Part shown: in pieces, positions 1 to 11,432 of the stretch
How the letters are laid out: the number at the start of each line of letters is the position of its first letter
Position numbering within the stretch: the first letter of the stretch is position 1
Source: Cyclina sinensis
Taxonomy: Eukaryota > Mollusca > Bivalvia > Venerida > Veneridae
Length of the DNA: 64,000 bases
Direction of reading: 5' to 3'
Assembly: GCA_012932295.1 (NCBI GenBank)
Contig: JAAONU010000018.1
Location: 6,814,206-6,878,205, forward strand
The notes under the pieces: model-generated
Database searches by the model: none
What the model was told of the DNA's origin: nothing
Seen by the model: the letters and a program-made list of their open reading frames with translations, nothing else
Made by a program: the position numbers and the translations under genes

Positions 1-351
1 AACTTTGATAAAGCTTCTAGCCAAATCTGCTCTACTTCATTTTTGGTAGAAAACAGTTCAAGCAATTTCTTTGCTGATGCAGCGTTTCGTGGATTTTTCT
101 CCATCTTTCGAACAAAGTCATAACTGACTTCACTGGCACGAAAAAGGCCTACCATTCTCTTTATACACTCAACGGCATCTTTGTAGTTTTTATTTTCCCT
201 TACTTTACTTACATATTGGCCACTGCAGTGGAACACCGAAATCCAAAAATCATAGTTTGACACTAGGTCTAAGAATTTGTCAAAGTCGTTTGAAATTCCT
301 GATGACCATCCACAAAAATCAATCAACATGTATACAAGGTTGGCCGTCATC
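1..351 (-). CDS. RNF213/mysterin-like protein, internal exon (continues beyond window start)
   Basis: Open minus-strand exon of at least 117 codons running off the window. It starts after a pyrimidine-rich acceptor (TTTCTTTTTAG at 352-362) and begins with G, which completes the split AAG codon left by the exon ending at 9490, so the two exons splice in frame. The translation is helical and soluble, rich in Lys/Glu/Phe, with no membrane segment (for example FCGWSSGISNDFDKFLDLVS near its start). This kind of alpha-helical repeat follows the N-terminal part of RNF213-type giant E3 ligases, which are AAA+ ATPase/ubiquitin ligases much expanded in bivalves. The exon structure is seen directly; the family name is inference from overall resemblance. 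It could be another large helical protein. Confidence 0.55.
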
Positions 352-479
352 CTAAAAAGAAATTAAGAGAGCCCTGATAGCCTTAAATTGCTAATCTAAG
401 AATAACTGCTAAAAACGAACAAGAGAGACATGGTGGCCCTGGATCGCTCACCTAAGTACTTTGGCTGTTGGGTCTGCTG

Positions 480-1720
480 TTGAAACATCAGATGCAACAT
501 TACAGTTTCTGAAATGAAATATTTTATACAAATACAGTGCATGGGGCAAGGCCATTTCGTCCATTAGTATATAATTTGAACTAGCTTGTGAGGAGGTGTC
601 ATTTGAAGCAAAATGTTGACAAAAATACTTTTAGTTAAGGCTGCCACTTAGTGAAATAATCTGGAATCATTTAAGCAATTTTAATAGTTTGATATATATA
701 ACGAACATTTCCAAGAAAATAGGTACAAAAAGATCTTGCAGTTCAAGAGCAAATGTCATTTATATATTTTTCTATTTTTAGCTTAGGTGGCCCCCTACAT
801 GCAATGCAAAACTTTTTGAGCAAATAAAGAAAAAGCAAGGATATTTTTGTAAGTTTGGTACAAAAAGACCTTGGGGTTAATAAGCAAATGTCATTTGGAA
901 TTTTACCAAATCTATTTTAAGGTCTTGTGGCCATTTTGTTCAACAGAGTGGTATCATCTTAGCAATCTTAATAGAGGGCTACAGAAGAAATATTTCTGTA
1001 AAATGTGGTGGTTTAGGCGGTAATGACATCTGACTATTTTTATTTTTAGCTTTTGCATCCCTTACCTGCAACAGCTCAGAACTGTTTGTGCGATTTTCAA
1101 TGTAGCGGAACAATTTCGGCAATTTTAGAAAAGGGCAATATCAGGAACATTTCTGAAAGTTTGATGAAAGTAACGGCAAAATGTTTGATGATGAGATATC
1201 ATTTAAAGCCAAATATTAATGAAAATCTAATTTGAGCTCTGACAACCATTTTGTGCAACAGAGCAAAACCATTTGAGCAATTTTAACACAAAGCTATTTA
1301 AGAAACATTTTTGTGAATTTGATGGAAAAACACCTTGCGGTATGAGGGGAGATGTCATTTAATTTTTTCTTCTTCTATCTTTTGCTTATGAGCCCTTATG
1401 TGCAATCGAGCAGAACAATTTCAGCAATTTTAGGAAAGAGCAATACCAGGAACATAACTCTTAAGTTTGATTGAAAATGGCATGGGGATTTGTGTGGAGA
1501 TAGAAAATTTAAAGATGTTATCTGAAGTCAAATACTGACGAAAATGTATTTTTAGCCCTGGTAGCCGTTTTGAGCAATAGAGTGGACCCGTGGTAGCAGC
1601 TTTAATAGAGGACTATATAAGGAATATTTCTGTGGAGTTTTGTGAAAAAGGGTCTTTTCGTTTAACAGATGTTGTTTTAACATTTTTCTATTTTAAAGGA
1701 AATGGCAATGCTGAGAAATA
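480..1720 (+). repeat. Degenerate ~155 bp tandem core-repeat array
   Basis: Variants of a unit carrying AGCAATTTTAATAGAGGG, then AACATTTCTGT, then an 'AGTTTGGTGAAAA' motif recur near 676, 962, 1120, 1276, 1421 and 1597, a spacing of roughly 145-175 bp. The same family recurs at 6620-7530. Units are strongly diverged and no terminal hairpin was found at either end, so this is an old, truncated array. Short open frames in it are not genes. Confidence 0.6.
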
Positions 1721-1810
1721 ATGATAATATTCGGAAAAAAGAAAAAAAATATGGTAAATAATCAGTTCGCGCTAATACAGTGTAAAAGGAATGGCATTTA
1801 AAGCTTCAAA

Positions 1811-2490
1811 ACAAGAGCGCCGCAGGGCAGACAAAATACGCCCGTCAACTGAGCAATTTGTTTGAATAACATTTATCCACCTATGAAGTTTCAAGTCAAA
1901 AGCTTTGATAATGTGGGGGTATGGTCCATACAAGTACGAAAATTGAACTAAGGAGAATAAATCCTAAATCATGAAGTGTACGGTGACGGTTCTCGTGCAA
2001 TGCACTCCAACTCAATAAGATCTATCCACCTAGAAAGTTTCAAGTCAATAGCTTTGACAGTGTTGGAGTTATGTTCCGGACAATTAAATGAAACAACTGG
2101 GAATAATTCCAATATTATGAAGTGCAGAGTGATGGTTCTTATGCATTGCACTCCGACTCAATGAGATCTATCCACCTAGGAAGTTTCAAGTCAATAGCTT
2201 TGATAGTGTTGCAGTTATGCTCCGGAAAACAAAATGAAACAAACGGAAATAATTCCAAAATCAAGAAAATTGTAGAGTGATGGTTCTTGTAACTCCAAAA
2301 TCAAGAATTGTAGAGTGATGGTTCTTGTGCAATGTACTCCGTCTCAATGAGATCTATCCACCTATGAAGGTTCAAGTCAATAGCTTTGATAGTGTAGAAG
2401 TTATGCTCCGGACAAACATCAGGACGCCGCCCGTCCGTCCGCCATGGGTGATCCAATAATACGTTCCGTCTTCGACGGGCGTATAAAAAA
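1811..2490 (+). mobile_element. Pearl/Helentron-type non-autonomous element, family A
   Basis: It starts with ACAAGAGCGCCGC and has a subterminal ATACGCCCGTC (1836-1846) that is the exact inverse of GACGGGCGTAT (2474-2484) at the 3' end. Between them lie about four ~125 bp core units (GATCTATCCACCTA...CAAGTCAATAGCTTTGATAGTGTTGGAGTTATGCTCCGGACAA) followed by a short GTCCGTCCGCC stretch. This one-sided inverted-repeat layout with core repeats and an ACGG-type tract is that of bivalve pearl elements, which are regarded as Helentron-derived. A longer copy of the same family is at 53802-54974. No coding capacity. Confidence 0.7.
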
Positions 2491-3089
2491 CGATTTTTGA
2501 TAATGATAAAGTGCATGAGCACCACCATTTTGTAAATTTACTTACTGAATACAGGTTTGTCTGATACGCACTTCCGGGAATAAAATCATCAGAAATTAAT
2601 TTAGAGTTCTGATGATTGATTTGATAAAAAAAATGGAGATAAATTAATCTGTTGGACTTCTTGCATAAGGTTTTACATAAGGACATTTATTTCAACACCA
2701 AGAAATTCTTGAAACAGAGAATTTTTTTTAAAAGTATGTATAATACAGAACAATATAAAAAGCGCTGAAACTCTATCTAAAAATAAACGGGAAACAGAAA
2801 TTCTGTTTTATTTTTTGATTAGCACTTAAAGTCAATTGATTTTTATTCACATCATAAACATAAAATTAAATTTAGTATTTAACTGCAAAGAAGAAAATAT
2901 TTAAGTAAGACCATAGTTTACGAGGCGTGATCAATTGATCTTTGACATTTCATTTGATTTTATTTTTAAGCAGTCACAAATTCCTGCTAAATGTACATAT
3001 CATTAAAAAAGAAGTTACCTATATACCAAATTTGTAACTGGTTTTTAAATAAAGACCCTACAAAGAAAAAATATTCTTTATGCAAAAAT

Positions 3090-3250
3090 CATGTGGCCTC
3101 TGGGGCGGGGCCAATTTTGACCCTTCAGCCAGGATTTGAACAAACTTGGTAGTGGTCTACTAGACAATAATACATGCAAAATATCTTAGCCCTAGGCCTT
3201 ATGGTTTCAGAGTAGAAGATTTTCAAAGTTTTCCTTACACAAGCCTATGT
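3090..3250 (+). repeat. Single unit of the 'CCTCTGGGGCGGGGCCAATTTTGACC' repeat family
   Basis: One ~150 bp unit carrying GGGGCGGGGCCAATTTTGAC and 'TTTCAGAGTAGAAGATTTTCAAAGTTTTCC'-like sequence. The same family recurs at 6070-6380, 19255-19890 and 25760-26330. It abuts the 5' end of the next element at 3253, so it is likely the remnant of an array interrupted by it. Confidence 0.55.
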
Positions 3251-3252
3251 AA

Positions 3253-3711
3253 AACAAGAGCCATGTTACACATGGTTAATCCCCCCGCCGGGAAGACGCT
3301 ACCTGGAGGTTGTTCTTTCAAACACTCAATGTAATAATGTTTGAAAAAAATCCCACAAAAAATAGGCAAGGTAGAGTTATTGTTCTTGCAAACTGCACTT
3401 CCTACCAATGTTCTATGTCAGTGTATTGAGTTTGAAGAAAATCGCTCAAGCACTTTTGGAGTTATGCTTCGGACAAAGTTTTTCAATTAAATCTGATAAA
3501 AGTGAATAATTCTAAAAGTAGGCAAGGTAGAGTTATTATTCTTTCACACTGCACCTCCTCCAAATGTGCTCTTTCAGTATATGAAGTTTGAAGAAAATCA
3601 CTCAAGTACTTTTGGAGTTATGCTCCGGACAAAACTGGAACGGACGGACGCACGGACGGACAGAGACAATTTCTAATATCCCCTCCGCCTTTGGCGGGGG
3701 GATAATAAGTT
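3253..3711 (+). mobile_element. Pearl/Helentron-type non-autonomous element, family B
   Basis: It opens with ACAAGAGCCATG and a subterminal TTAATCCCCCCGCC (3276-3289), matched inversely (bar one base) by GGCGGGGGGATAA at the 3' end (3693-3705). Inside are about two core units of ~140 bp built on GGCAAGGTAGAGTTATT, CACTGCACTTCCT, CAATGTGCTCTGTCAGTGTA and GTTATGCTCCGGACAAA, then a CGGACGGACG tract (about 3640-3662) and a terminal CCCCTCCGCCTTTGGCGGGG hairpin. No coding capacity. Confidence 0.7.
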
Positions 3712-3764
3712 CAAGAATTCATAAATTAGGTATACATGAATATGCTTTGATTTTTAAAATGTAA

Positions 3765-4628
3765 ACAAGTAAATCTGATAAAGGGGAATAACTCTAAAAA
3801 ATAGGCAAGGTAGAGTTATTTGACTTGTACACTGCACTACCTACCAATGTGCTCTGTCAGTGTATGAAATTTGAATAAAATCCCTCAAGTAGTTTTTGAG
3901 TTATGCTCCGGACAAATTTTATCAAGTAATTCTGATAAAGGGGAATAACTCTAAAAATAGGCAAGGAAATGTTATTGTTCTTGCACACTGCACTACCTAC
4001 CAATGTGCTCTGTCAGTGTATGAAGTTTGAATAAAATCCCTCAAGTAGTTTTAGAGTTATGCTCCGGACAAAATTTATCAAGTAATTCTGATAAAGGGGA
4101 ATAACTCTAAAAATAGGCAAGGTACAGTTATTGCACTTGACACTGCACTCCCTACCAATGTGCTCTGTCAGTGTATGAAGTTTGAATAAAATCCCTCAAG
4201 TAGTTTTGGAGTTATGCTCCGGACAAAATTTATCAAGTAATTCTGAAAAAGGGGAATAACTCTAAAATAGGCAAGGTACAGTTATTGGACTTGCACACTG
4301 CACTACCTACCAATGTGCTCTGTCAGTGTATGAAGTTTGAATAAAATCCCTCTGGCAGTTTTGGAGTTATGCTCCGGACAAAATTTATCAAGTAAATTTG
4401 ATAAAGCGGAATAACTCTAAAAAAGGCAAGGTAGAGTTATTGCACTTACACACTGCACTACCTACCAATGTGCTCTGTCAGTGTATGAAGTTTGAATAAA
4501 ATCCCTCAAGTAGTTTTGGAGTTATGCTCCGGACAAAATTGTTTCGGACGGACGCACAGACGCACGGATGCACGGACGGACGAAGGGCATTTCTAATATC
4601 CCCTCCGCATTTGGCGGGGGGATAACAA
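3765..4628 (+). mobile_element. 5'-truncated family B element with about six core units
   Basis: About six ~140 bp units of the family B core occur in near-perfect tandem from 3770 to 4540, followed by a CGGACGGACGCACAGACGC tract and the same terminal hairpin and GGGGGGATAAC end as the preceding element. The expected 5' ACAAGAG start with the CCCCCCGCC subterminal repeat is absent, so the left end is missing. Units here are much more alike than those at 480-1720, so the amplification is younger. Confidence 0.65.
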
Positions 4629-4959
4629 GGATATCGTTGGAAACGATCGATGCTCCCTACATGGAAGTTGGTTAAATGTGTAACTGAGGAAGGTGTAGGT
4701 GGGAGTAGGTTAGGAAGCATGTTGTGCAGTTATAATGATATTGACTTGTGTTCTTCATTTCACAGAAATAAAATCAGGAGAAAATAATTATTTCATTTTA
4801 TTACATATTATTACGTCAACAGTGAAAAGTGGCTAAGCAAATACTGGAGTTGTTTCCAGAACCAGATCACAAGTGAATTCTTGAACATTAGTTTGTAACG
4901 CTAATGTAAGTATAAAATGTTAGTAGTTATACTAGAGAAGTGTTATTAGACATGTACCT

Positions 4960-5103
4960 TTACATGACAGACTGGAGGTCGATCCCAATCCAAATAATCT
5001 GATGATCTGAGAAGTATGGCGTAGTGAGTCGTATGAATGGGTTGATGCTTCGAGAAACAAATACCTGGTCAAGAGTAGAGCTTGTGTTTGTGGTAGCAAA
5101 ATA
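4960..5103 (-). pseudogene. Fragment of an endonuclease/exonuclease/phosphatase (EEP)-fold domain
   Basis: On the minus strand a 47-codon stretch ending in TAA at 4960-4962 contains TSSTLDQVFVS, then PYFSDHQIIWIGI. An S/T-x-LDQVFVS strand followed ~20 residues later by YFSDH is the usual C-terminal signature of EEP nucleases, where the SDH histidine is catalytic. Such domains occur in non-LTR retrotransposons and, fused to Rep/helicase, in Helentrons, and this fragment lies among Helentron-type repeats. Upstream sequence does not extend the domain. Which element class it came from is unresolved. Confidence 0.4.
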
Positions 5104-5189
5104 AAGGGAAATTGAAAAAGAAACAGAAACTTATTGTTGTAATTCAATGCATTTTCTTTTAATTTTCTCTCATTTTATTAACTTTCAAA

Positions 5190-6068
5190 AGATGCCTTTA
5201 GCTTTGAAGTTATAGTGCAAATAAATCTGTTCAAAACAATTTCGACAAAAGAATATAAGCTAAATTTAATAAAGGGAGATAATTCAGAAAGTGAGCTAGA
5301 CAGAGTTATGGTTCTTGCACAATGCCAATCCTCTCATTGTATTCTATCATTGTGTAAACATTCAACAAAATCACTAAATGATAGGCATCAGGGCGTAAAC
5401 CTACGAAAAATCACTGAACCGGAACATGTCGGTAAAATACAAACGTGCTCTCGGTAGTGCAGCTTCCTAATAAGTTTCAAAGAATTCCAGTCAATGGTTG
5501 CTGAGGAATAGTTTGGACAAAAATTACAGCTGACAAAGTAACCAAGGGGTATACCTTTGTGAAAAATCACAGAACCGGAACATGCCAGTAATATGCAAAC
5601 CTCCTCTTGGTTATAAAGCTTCCTAATGAGTTTCAGTGAATTGCATTTAATAGCTGCTGAGAATAAATCCGGACAAAAATATCAGCTAAAACACATCAAA
5701 GGGACTTACTTTTGTGAAAAATCAATGAACCGGAACATGCCTGTAATATGCACACATCCTCTTTCTATTTAAGCTTGCTATGAAGTTTTGATGAATTCCA
5801 GTGGTTGCTGAGAAATAGTCCGGACAAAAATGTCAGTTGAAAGGGCATTAAAGAGGCATAACTTTGTGAAAAATCAATGGACCGGAACAGGCTGCTAATA
5901 TGCATAATTCATCTTGGCAGTGAAGCTTCCTATTAAGTTTTAGTAAATTCAAGCCAGTGGTTGTTGGGAAATTGTCCGGACAAAATTTCGGGAAGGAAGG
6001 ACAGACGGAAGGACGGATGGACGGACAAGGCGGCGATAAAATGTATCCCCGTTGGGATGCATAATAAA
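5190..6068 (+). mobile_element. Pearl/Helentron-type element, family D
   Basis: About five ~150 bp units share AAAAATCACTGAACCGGAACATG, AATATGCAAAC, AGCTTCCTAATGAGTTTCA and GAATAGTCCGGACAAAAAT in order. The array closes with GGACAGACGGAAGGACGGAT and a GTATCCCCGTTGGGATGCAT hairpin-like end. The 5' boundary is not clear. No coding capacity. Confidence 0.6.
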
Positions 6069-6069
6069 T

Positions 6070-7535
6070 TGACCTCTCGAGCAGGGCAATTTTTTATCCT
6101 GGGGCCATGAGTTCAACAAATTTGGTAGAAGTCTAATACACAATGCCATATATCACATATCTTAGCATAAGACCTTCTGGTTTCAGAGAAAAAGATTTTC
6201 AAAGTTTTCCCTGTATAAGCCTGTGTCAAATTAATTACACCCGGGGCAGGGCCATTTTTGACCCAAAGGGCATAATTTGAACAATCTTGATAGAGAACCA
6301 TTAGGTGACCCAGTTTATAAAATATCACAGCTCTTGGCTTTGTGATTTTAGACAAGAAGATTTTCAAAGTTTTTCTTTTCTGTCGCATAGCAACCAGATT
6401 CTTTAAAAAGCTTCGATAAAGCTTCATGCGAGAAACATTCCTGGAAACTTTCATCAATTTTGACCTGGTGGTTAAGGAGGAGATGATGTTTAAAAAAAAG
6501 CTTGACGCCACTTGTGAATTCACGACGCACGAGAAACAACGCACAACGGATACAGGGCAATCAGAAAAGCTCATCATGAGCACTCTGTATTCAATATCAA
6601 AAGCATTTCTGTAAAGTTTGGTTGAAAATAGCTTTGGGAGGCAATGACATTTGAAGCCAAATATTGACGACAATCTATTTTAGCCCTGGCAGCCATTTGT
6701 TGCGATGGAGTGGAAGCATTTGAGCAATTTTAACAGAGGGTTACAAAAGAAACATTTCTATGAAGTTTGGTGGAAAAAACCTAGTTGGTTACGCGCTGTC
6801 GATTCTCTGTAGTCTTCTATTTTAACCTTTTGCAGCCTTTCTGTTCAACCTAATGGGATTGTTTCAGCAATTTCAGAAAAGGGCAATATATCAGAAACGT
6901 TTCTGACAAAATTTAATTGAAAATGGCATTGTGGTTGGTGCGCCTGTGTGGAGATGGAGAGCAAATTTGACAGAGATCTATACAAAGAATATTTCTTTGA
7001 AATTTGGTGAATAAAAAAGCCTTGTGGTTTAGGAGATTTCATTTGAATACCTCTTTCTTTTAGCTTTTGCAGCCATTAGTTGCAACCAAGTGGAACCATT
7101 GGAGCATTTTCACAAAGGGCAATATAAAGAAGGTTTTTGTAAAGTCTGATTGAAATGGCATGGCAGATTTTGAGATGATGTCTTTAAAAGCCAAATATTG
7201 ACGAAAATCTATTTTTCAATCCTCAGGCAGCCATTTTGTGCTACAGAGTGGAACCATTTAAGCAATTTTACTAGAAGGCATTGTAAGAAACATTTTTTTT
7301 GTGATTTTTTGTGTGAAAAAGGACCTTGTGATTTACGAGGGATGTCATTTAAATATTTTTACTTTATTTTTAACTTTTGCTGCCCTTATGTGCAACAGAG
7401 CAAAACCATTTAATCAAATCTGGAATGGGCAATTAAAGGATAATTTTTGTAAAGTTTGGTTGAAAATGGCATGGCTGTCATTTAAAGTAAAATGTTGCCA
7501 ATGCACGATTCACGACGGATGACGGATAAGGGTAA
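6070..7535 (+). repeat. Two adjoining degenerate core-repeat segments
   Basis: The stretch 6070-6380 carries the GGGGCAGGGCCATTTTTGACC family. The stretch 6380-6620 carries a GAGAAACATTCCTGG segment ending near ACGACGCACGAGAAACAACG and TCATCATGAGCACTC. The stretch 6620-7535 carries the ~155 bp AGCAATTTTAACAGAGGG family also seen at 480-1720 and ends in CACGATTCACGACGGATGACG. Open frames on both strands here (up to 186 codons) have no domain and arise from repeat sequence. Confidence 0.55.
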
Positions 7536-7920
7536 TCCCAATACAATGAGATGAATTTATTAGAAAAATATAGAAATAGACCATGTTGCATCCCAAAATA
7601 TAAAAACATCAGGCAAATTGACTGATTAAGAAAATATGAGGTTATATATAGTTTTATGTGTGTTAAAGCTGTGACCCGCAATAAGGGCTAAAATGACACC
7701 ATGAGGCATTATTTGTAAATCTTAGTAATATTCACTCGATGCTACATACCAAAAGAGGAAGTCTTAGCATCATGGCTTACTACACAAACTGTTATATATA
7801 TATATATAGTCAGGCTATTAAAGTTTGTTAGTCAGGTTATTAAAAACTGACCCCAGGATTGCAGCAAATACTAACTCCATGAAAACAATTTTTTTGTGGG
7901 TCCACCAGGCAATGCTTTAT

Positions 7921-8640
7921 TAAACAAGATATGTTTGTAAAACATATATACCCCCATAGCCCCTTATCTCTAGAGTCAGCCATGAAGTTTTGCAGAGCTG
8001 GGACCAAGCATTCTATAGTTATTGATCGGAAACCATTCAAGGACACTGGTCTTCGACCTGGTGACCTGAAAAACTATAAGGGTCCTCTACTAGTCATGAT
8101 CAACCTACACACTAACTCTGAACAACCTGGGACCAAGGGTTCAATAGTTACTGATCAGAAACTGTTTTGCTCTTCAAGGTCACTGTGATCCTGACCTTTG
8201 ATCTGAAAAACTATAGGATCATCTATTGGTAATGTCCAAAATACATACTTAGACTGAACAACCTGGGACCAAGGGTTCTTCAGTTATTGATAAGAAACCA
8301 TTTTGCTATTTAAGGTAACTGTGACCTTGACCTTTGACCTGGTGATGTGAAAAACTATAGGGGTCATTTACTTGTCATGTCCAACCTACACACTAAGTTT
8401 GAACAACCTGGGACCAAGCATTGTATAGTTATTGATCGGAAACCGTTTTGCTATTCAAGGTCATTGTGACCTTTACCTTTAATCTGGTGACATGATAAAC
8501 AATAGGGTTCATCTACTAGTCATTACCAACCTACGAACCAAGTTTGAAGAATGTGGGTCGAAGGGTTCTCGAGATATTGATCGGAAACCAAAGTGTCTAC
8601 TGACCGAATGACCGACATTTGCAAAACTATATGCACCTTT
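7921..8640 (+). mobile_element. Pearl/Helentron-type element, family E (short copy)
   Basis: It begins AACAAGATATGTTTGTAAAAC followed by a CCCCC tract and ends with ACCGACATTTGCAAAACTATATGC. It has about five ~145 bp units with GTTATTGATCGGAAACCGTTTT, CAAGGTCACTGTGACC, TGACCTTTGACCTGGTGACC and GGTCATCTACTAGTCATG. It is a diverged relative of the 24-unit array at 55816-59317, sharing both ends. A perfect TGACCTTTGACCT occurs near 8330. Confidence 0.65.
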
Positions 8641-9489
8641 ATCTTATATTTTCTTATATATTTCTAAAGAAAACATGTGACCCCCGATGTAGAGTAAACA
8701 ATTCTTATAGAAACAAGATCACTTACCAAATTTTAGTGTTTGTGGCTAAGGCTTCCAATTACAACCTTGACCTTCTTATGAACTAAACCCCTTTCCCCAC
8801 AAACCAAATGAAAAGTTTAAAGGCGGATTACCTTAAAATCATTCCTGCAAAATGTTGTTGGATTTGATATTATGATTTATAAGAAGTCATTTAAAGAAGA
8901 AGTATTGACAAAGAATGATGGACAACATACATCGGACATTTGATATCAACAAAGCTCCTAATTATTAAGCACAGTTTGGCTAAAAGAAGATTAATCTTAA
9001 AATATACTGATGAATTTAAACAGCCGAAATCGATGGAAAGTTGACCAAAGCAATATTATGTGTAGTTTATTTAATGTACTTTTTGTTGCAGAATGTATTA
9101 TGTAACTCCGAATAAATAAGTACATTTTGTATATGATTGTTTTCTAAACATAAAACGTGAATATTTATTTAAGAATTTATTTGTACCATCTTTATAACAC
9201 TGCGTTGTTTCTTTTTTTACCGACAAAAGTAAGAAACAATGAAATGTCATGATTTTAAGAAGGTATTTAAAAATTTTATATCTGCAACCATTATCCTCGA
9301 TAAAATGTGCATCAAAAGCAACAAAATGCATTATTTACTTCGAAATACACACGGAAATCAATTAAGGAAACAACTTAACTTTTAGGTGAACATTTATAAC
9401 TACAACAGTAAACCTGTCGGCAGACTATATTTTAAACAATTTTGCAAGAAACTGATGAGGGCCTGATGAGTGAAAAAGTTGAAACTTAC

Positions 9490-11237
9490 TTTGTTCCAAT
9501 TAAAAGAACGTCCTTCCTTGTTTGGATACAGCTAAGTAGAAACTCAGGACCTTCATTTCTTTCTTTTAATATATTTTCCATATGCCTAATGAAGGCTCTA
9601 GCTATGTTTTCATTTGTCTCTGAAATCTCCTCGAAATATCTTAACTGCTTAAGCAACTGTTGTGGCTGGTAACTGTCTAGTTCTTGCTGCACGACCTTGA
9701 CAAGAACAGCATCAAATTCACCCTTTTCCTTCAAGATTTCAATATTCCAGACTTTGCAAATTTGTTCAAGTAGATGTTTGAGTTGTTCTCCCCTGTCACA
9801 GTTGTAAGGTGTCTTGCCTGTTAAATACCTGTGACAGAATGTTTCAAAACGTTCCTCAGATAGGAGCAGGTATTGACTTTTCATATCTGGGCACTTAGAA
9901 AGTTCAATAAACAGTTCATTTATTACCTGACATTGTGATTCCACAACTATATCAAGTAATTTTGTTTTAGCACTTTCAGTCGTGTAGAAACCATGTTTCA
10001 CAAACTCTACTACTGTATCTGCTACTGCTATTGACGACGTTGCCCGGTATGACTCCAAAATACATGTCAAAGTATCTTCAAATTTTTGTTTCAGATTTTC
10101 ATGTTCTGCAGCAATCGGTGTTATGTCTTTCCAGAGTTTAATAAGAGAGCCTGCATTCCGGCTTTTCCTAATAGCAGTTAAGACTGACTCAATTCTCACA
10201 GTCAGTACACTGTAAAGTACATTATTTACATCTGATTCTTGGACAGTCATGTCTTTCCTACAATGATGTAATTTTGAGAAGACAAATATAGTCATACGTA
10301 ATGGCAAGAGTCTGAGAAGAAGGTCAAGTGCCTTCTTTGGCTTTTCGGAAGTTCCTGCTACAGACGCACTGTACAGCTTAAGGGATAGGTCATATGCACA
10401 GCTATCCATAGACTCCTGATCTAAAATAAGTTTCGACCCTTTCTCTACAAAATACTGTAGTTTTTCTAATAGAAAGTTGTCGTCGCAGAAAGGGTAGAAC
10501 ATATTGAGGAACTGCACTTGGTTCATATCATCTCCAAATAAAATTTTGCATAAAGTAAAGCAAACAGAGGGCATGTATTTCGTGGAAGATGTTGGTAGAT
10601 GCTCTATTCTGTATCTACACAGACTATTTAGTATGCACTCAGCAGTTGCAGCTTCAATTACATTTTCCATTAACAAATACTTCGGATGTGTTAAAACATT
10701 TCCGATTGTCAAAGCAAATAGCAACTTCGAGACTTCATGTCCTGAAGGTAGCAATGCTGCTAAGTTGTGCAAGACATTCAAAGCGTTCGTTCTTTGAAGC
10801 TGCAGAGAAACACATATATTTTCTATCTGCATACATGTGTCAGTGAGGCTTAATCTTGTGGGGCAATGGAAAAGTATATCAGCCAAATGCGCTGTGAGAC
10901 AGTTTTCGTCAAACTGTGCAGTATCAGGAATGTTCTCTCCTTGTGTTATCCAATTATTCCGAAGAATGTGAAAATCATTCAACTGACATTTTCTGCTTTT
11001 CATATAATTGGTAGACCCAAAGTTGAAAGGGCCTTCCTTTTTCAGAAGACATTCATACTGATAATAAGTAACAACTTGGTCTGCGGGTATTTCAACTGAA
11101 AACTCAAAGAAATCAGTTGTGTGAAGTGCCATTTTTGAATTTAGATGCTTGCATTCACTCCGGATATACATCGCTTTTACTTTCCAGCCATGAATTACTG
11201 GAAAATGTAATAAAAATGTCTTCTTCATCATCTGTTT
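9490..11237 (-). CDS. RNF213/mysterin-like protein, large N-terminal-region exon
   Basis: A 1748 nt open exon with a good acceptor (CTACCTTTCAG at 11238-11248) and donor (GTAAGT at 9484-9489). It encodes about 582 residues without interruption. The first ~90 residues form an all-beta-looking segment (TFLLHFPVIHGWKVKAMYI ... TYYQYECLLKKEG) like the CBM20-type carbohydrate-binding fold found near the N terminus of RNF213 proteins; the rest is helical repeat. RNF213-type proteins are very large AAA+/RING ubiquitin ligases linked to lipid droplets and antimicrobial defence in vertebrates. The ATPase and RING parts would lie beyond position 1. The upstream ATG at 11255 in the open frame lies before the acceptor and is probably not used. 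Gene structure is strong; the family call is moderate. Confidence 0.6.
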
Positions 11238-11357
11238 CTGAAAGGTAGTATTCATTGAAATTGGAATTTTATATTACAGTTTCATTTCAATGTATGAGTC
11301 AAAATGATCTAAGAATGCTCAGATGAAGAAATGTTAACAGATAGGTCTAATGTTACG

Positions 11358-11432
11358 ATGATGCACACACACACATGCATGCATGAACGAACACATGCAC
11401 AAACACACACACACACGCACACACATATCTAT
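11358..11432 (+). repeat. (CA)n microsatellite
   Basis: Imperfect ACACACACAC with interspersed CATGCATG and CACGCACAC, inside an intron. Confidence 0.85.

Larger units (their letters stand above)
352..9489 (-). other. 9.1 kb intron of the RNF213-like gene, filled with core-repeat arrays
   Basis: The interval has a donor (GTAAGT at 9484-9489) and an acceptor (AG at 352-353) on the minus strand, and the flanking exons are phase-compatible (2 nt + 1 nt). No other convincing host exon was found inside. It holds at least six repeat arrays and an endonuclease-like fragment, listed separately. The stretch 8650-9480 is AT-rich with nothing recognisable. Confidence 0.5.

Noticed and set aside
6113..6673. 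186-codon minus-strand open frame
   Set aside because: It lies wholly in degenerate core repeats, has no domain and overlaps another frame of similar quality.
11237..11255. ATG at 11255 as start of the 589-codon frame
   Set aside because: A good acceptor at 11238-11248 lies within it, and the exon joins in phase to the open exon at 14335-14595, so the ATG is probably intronic.
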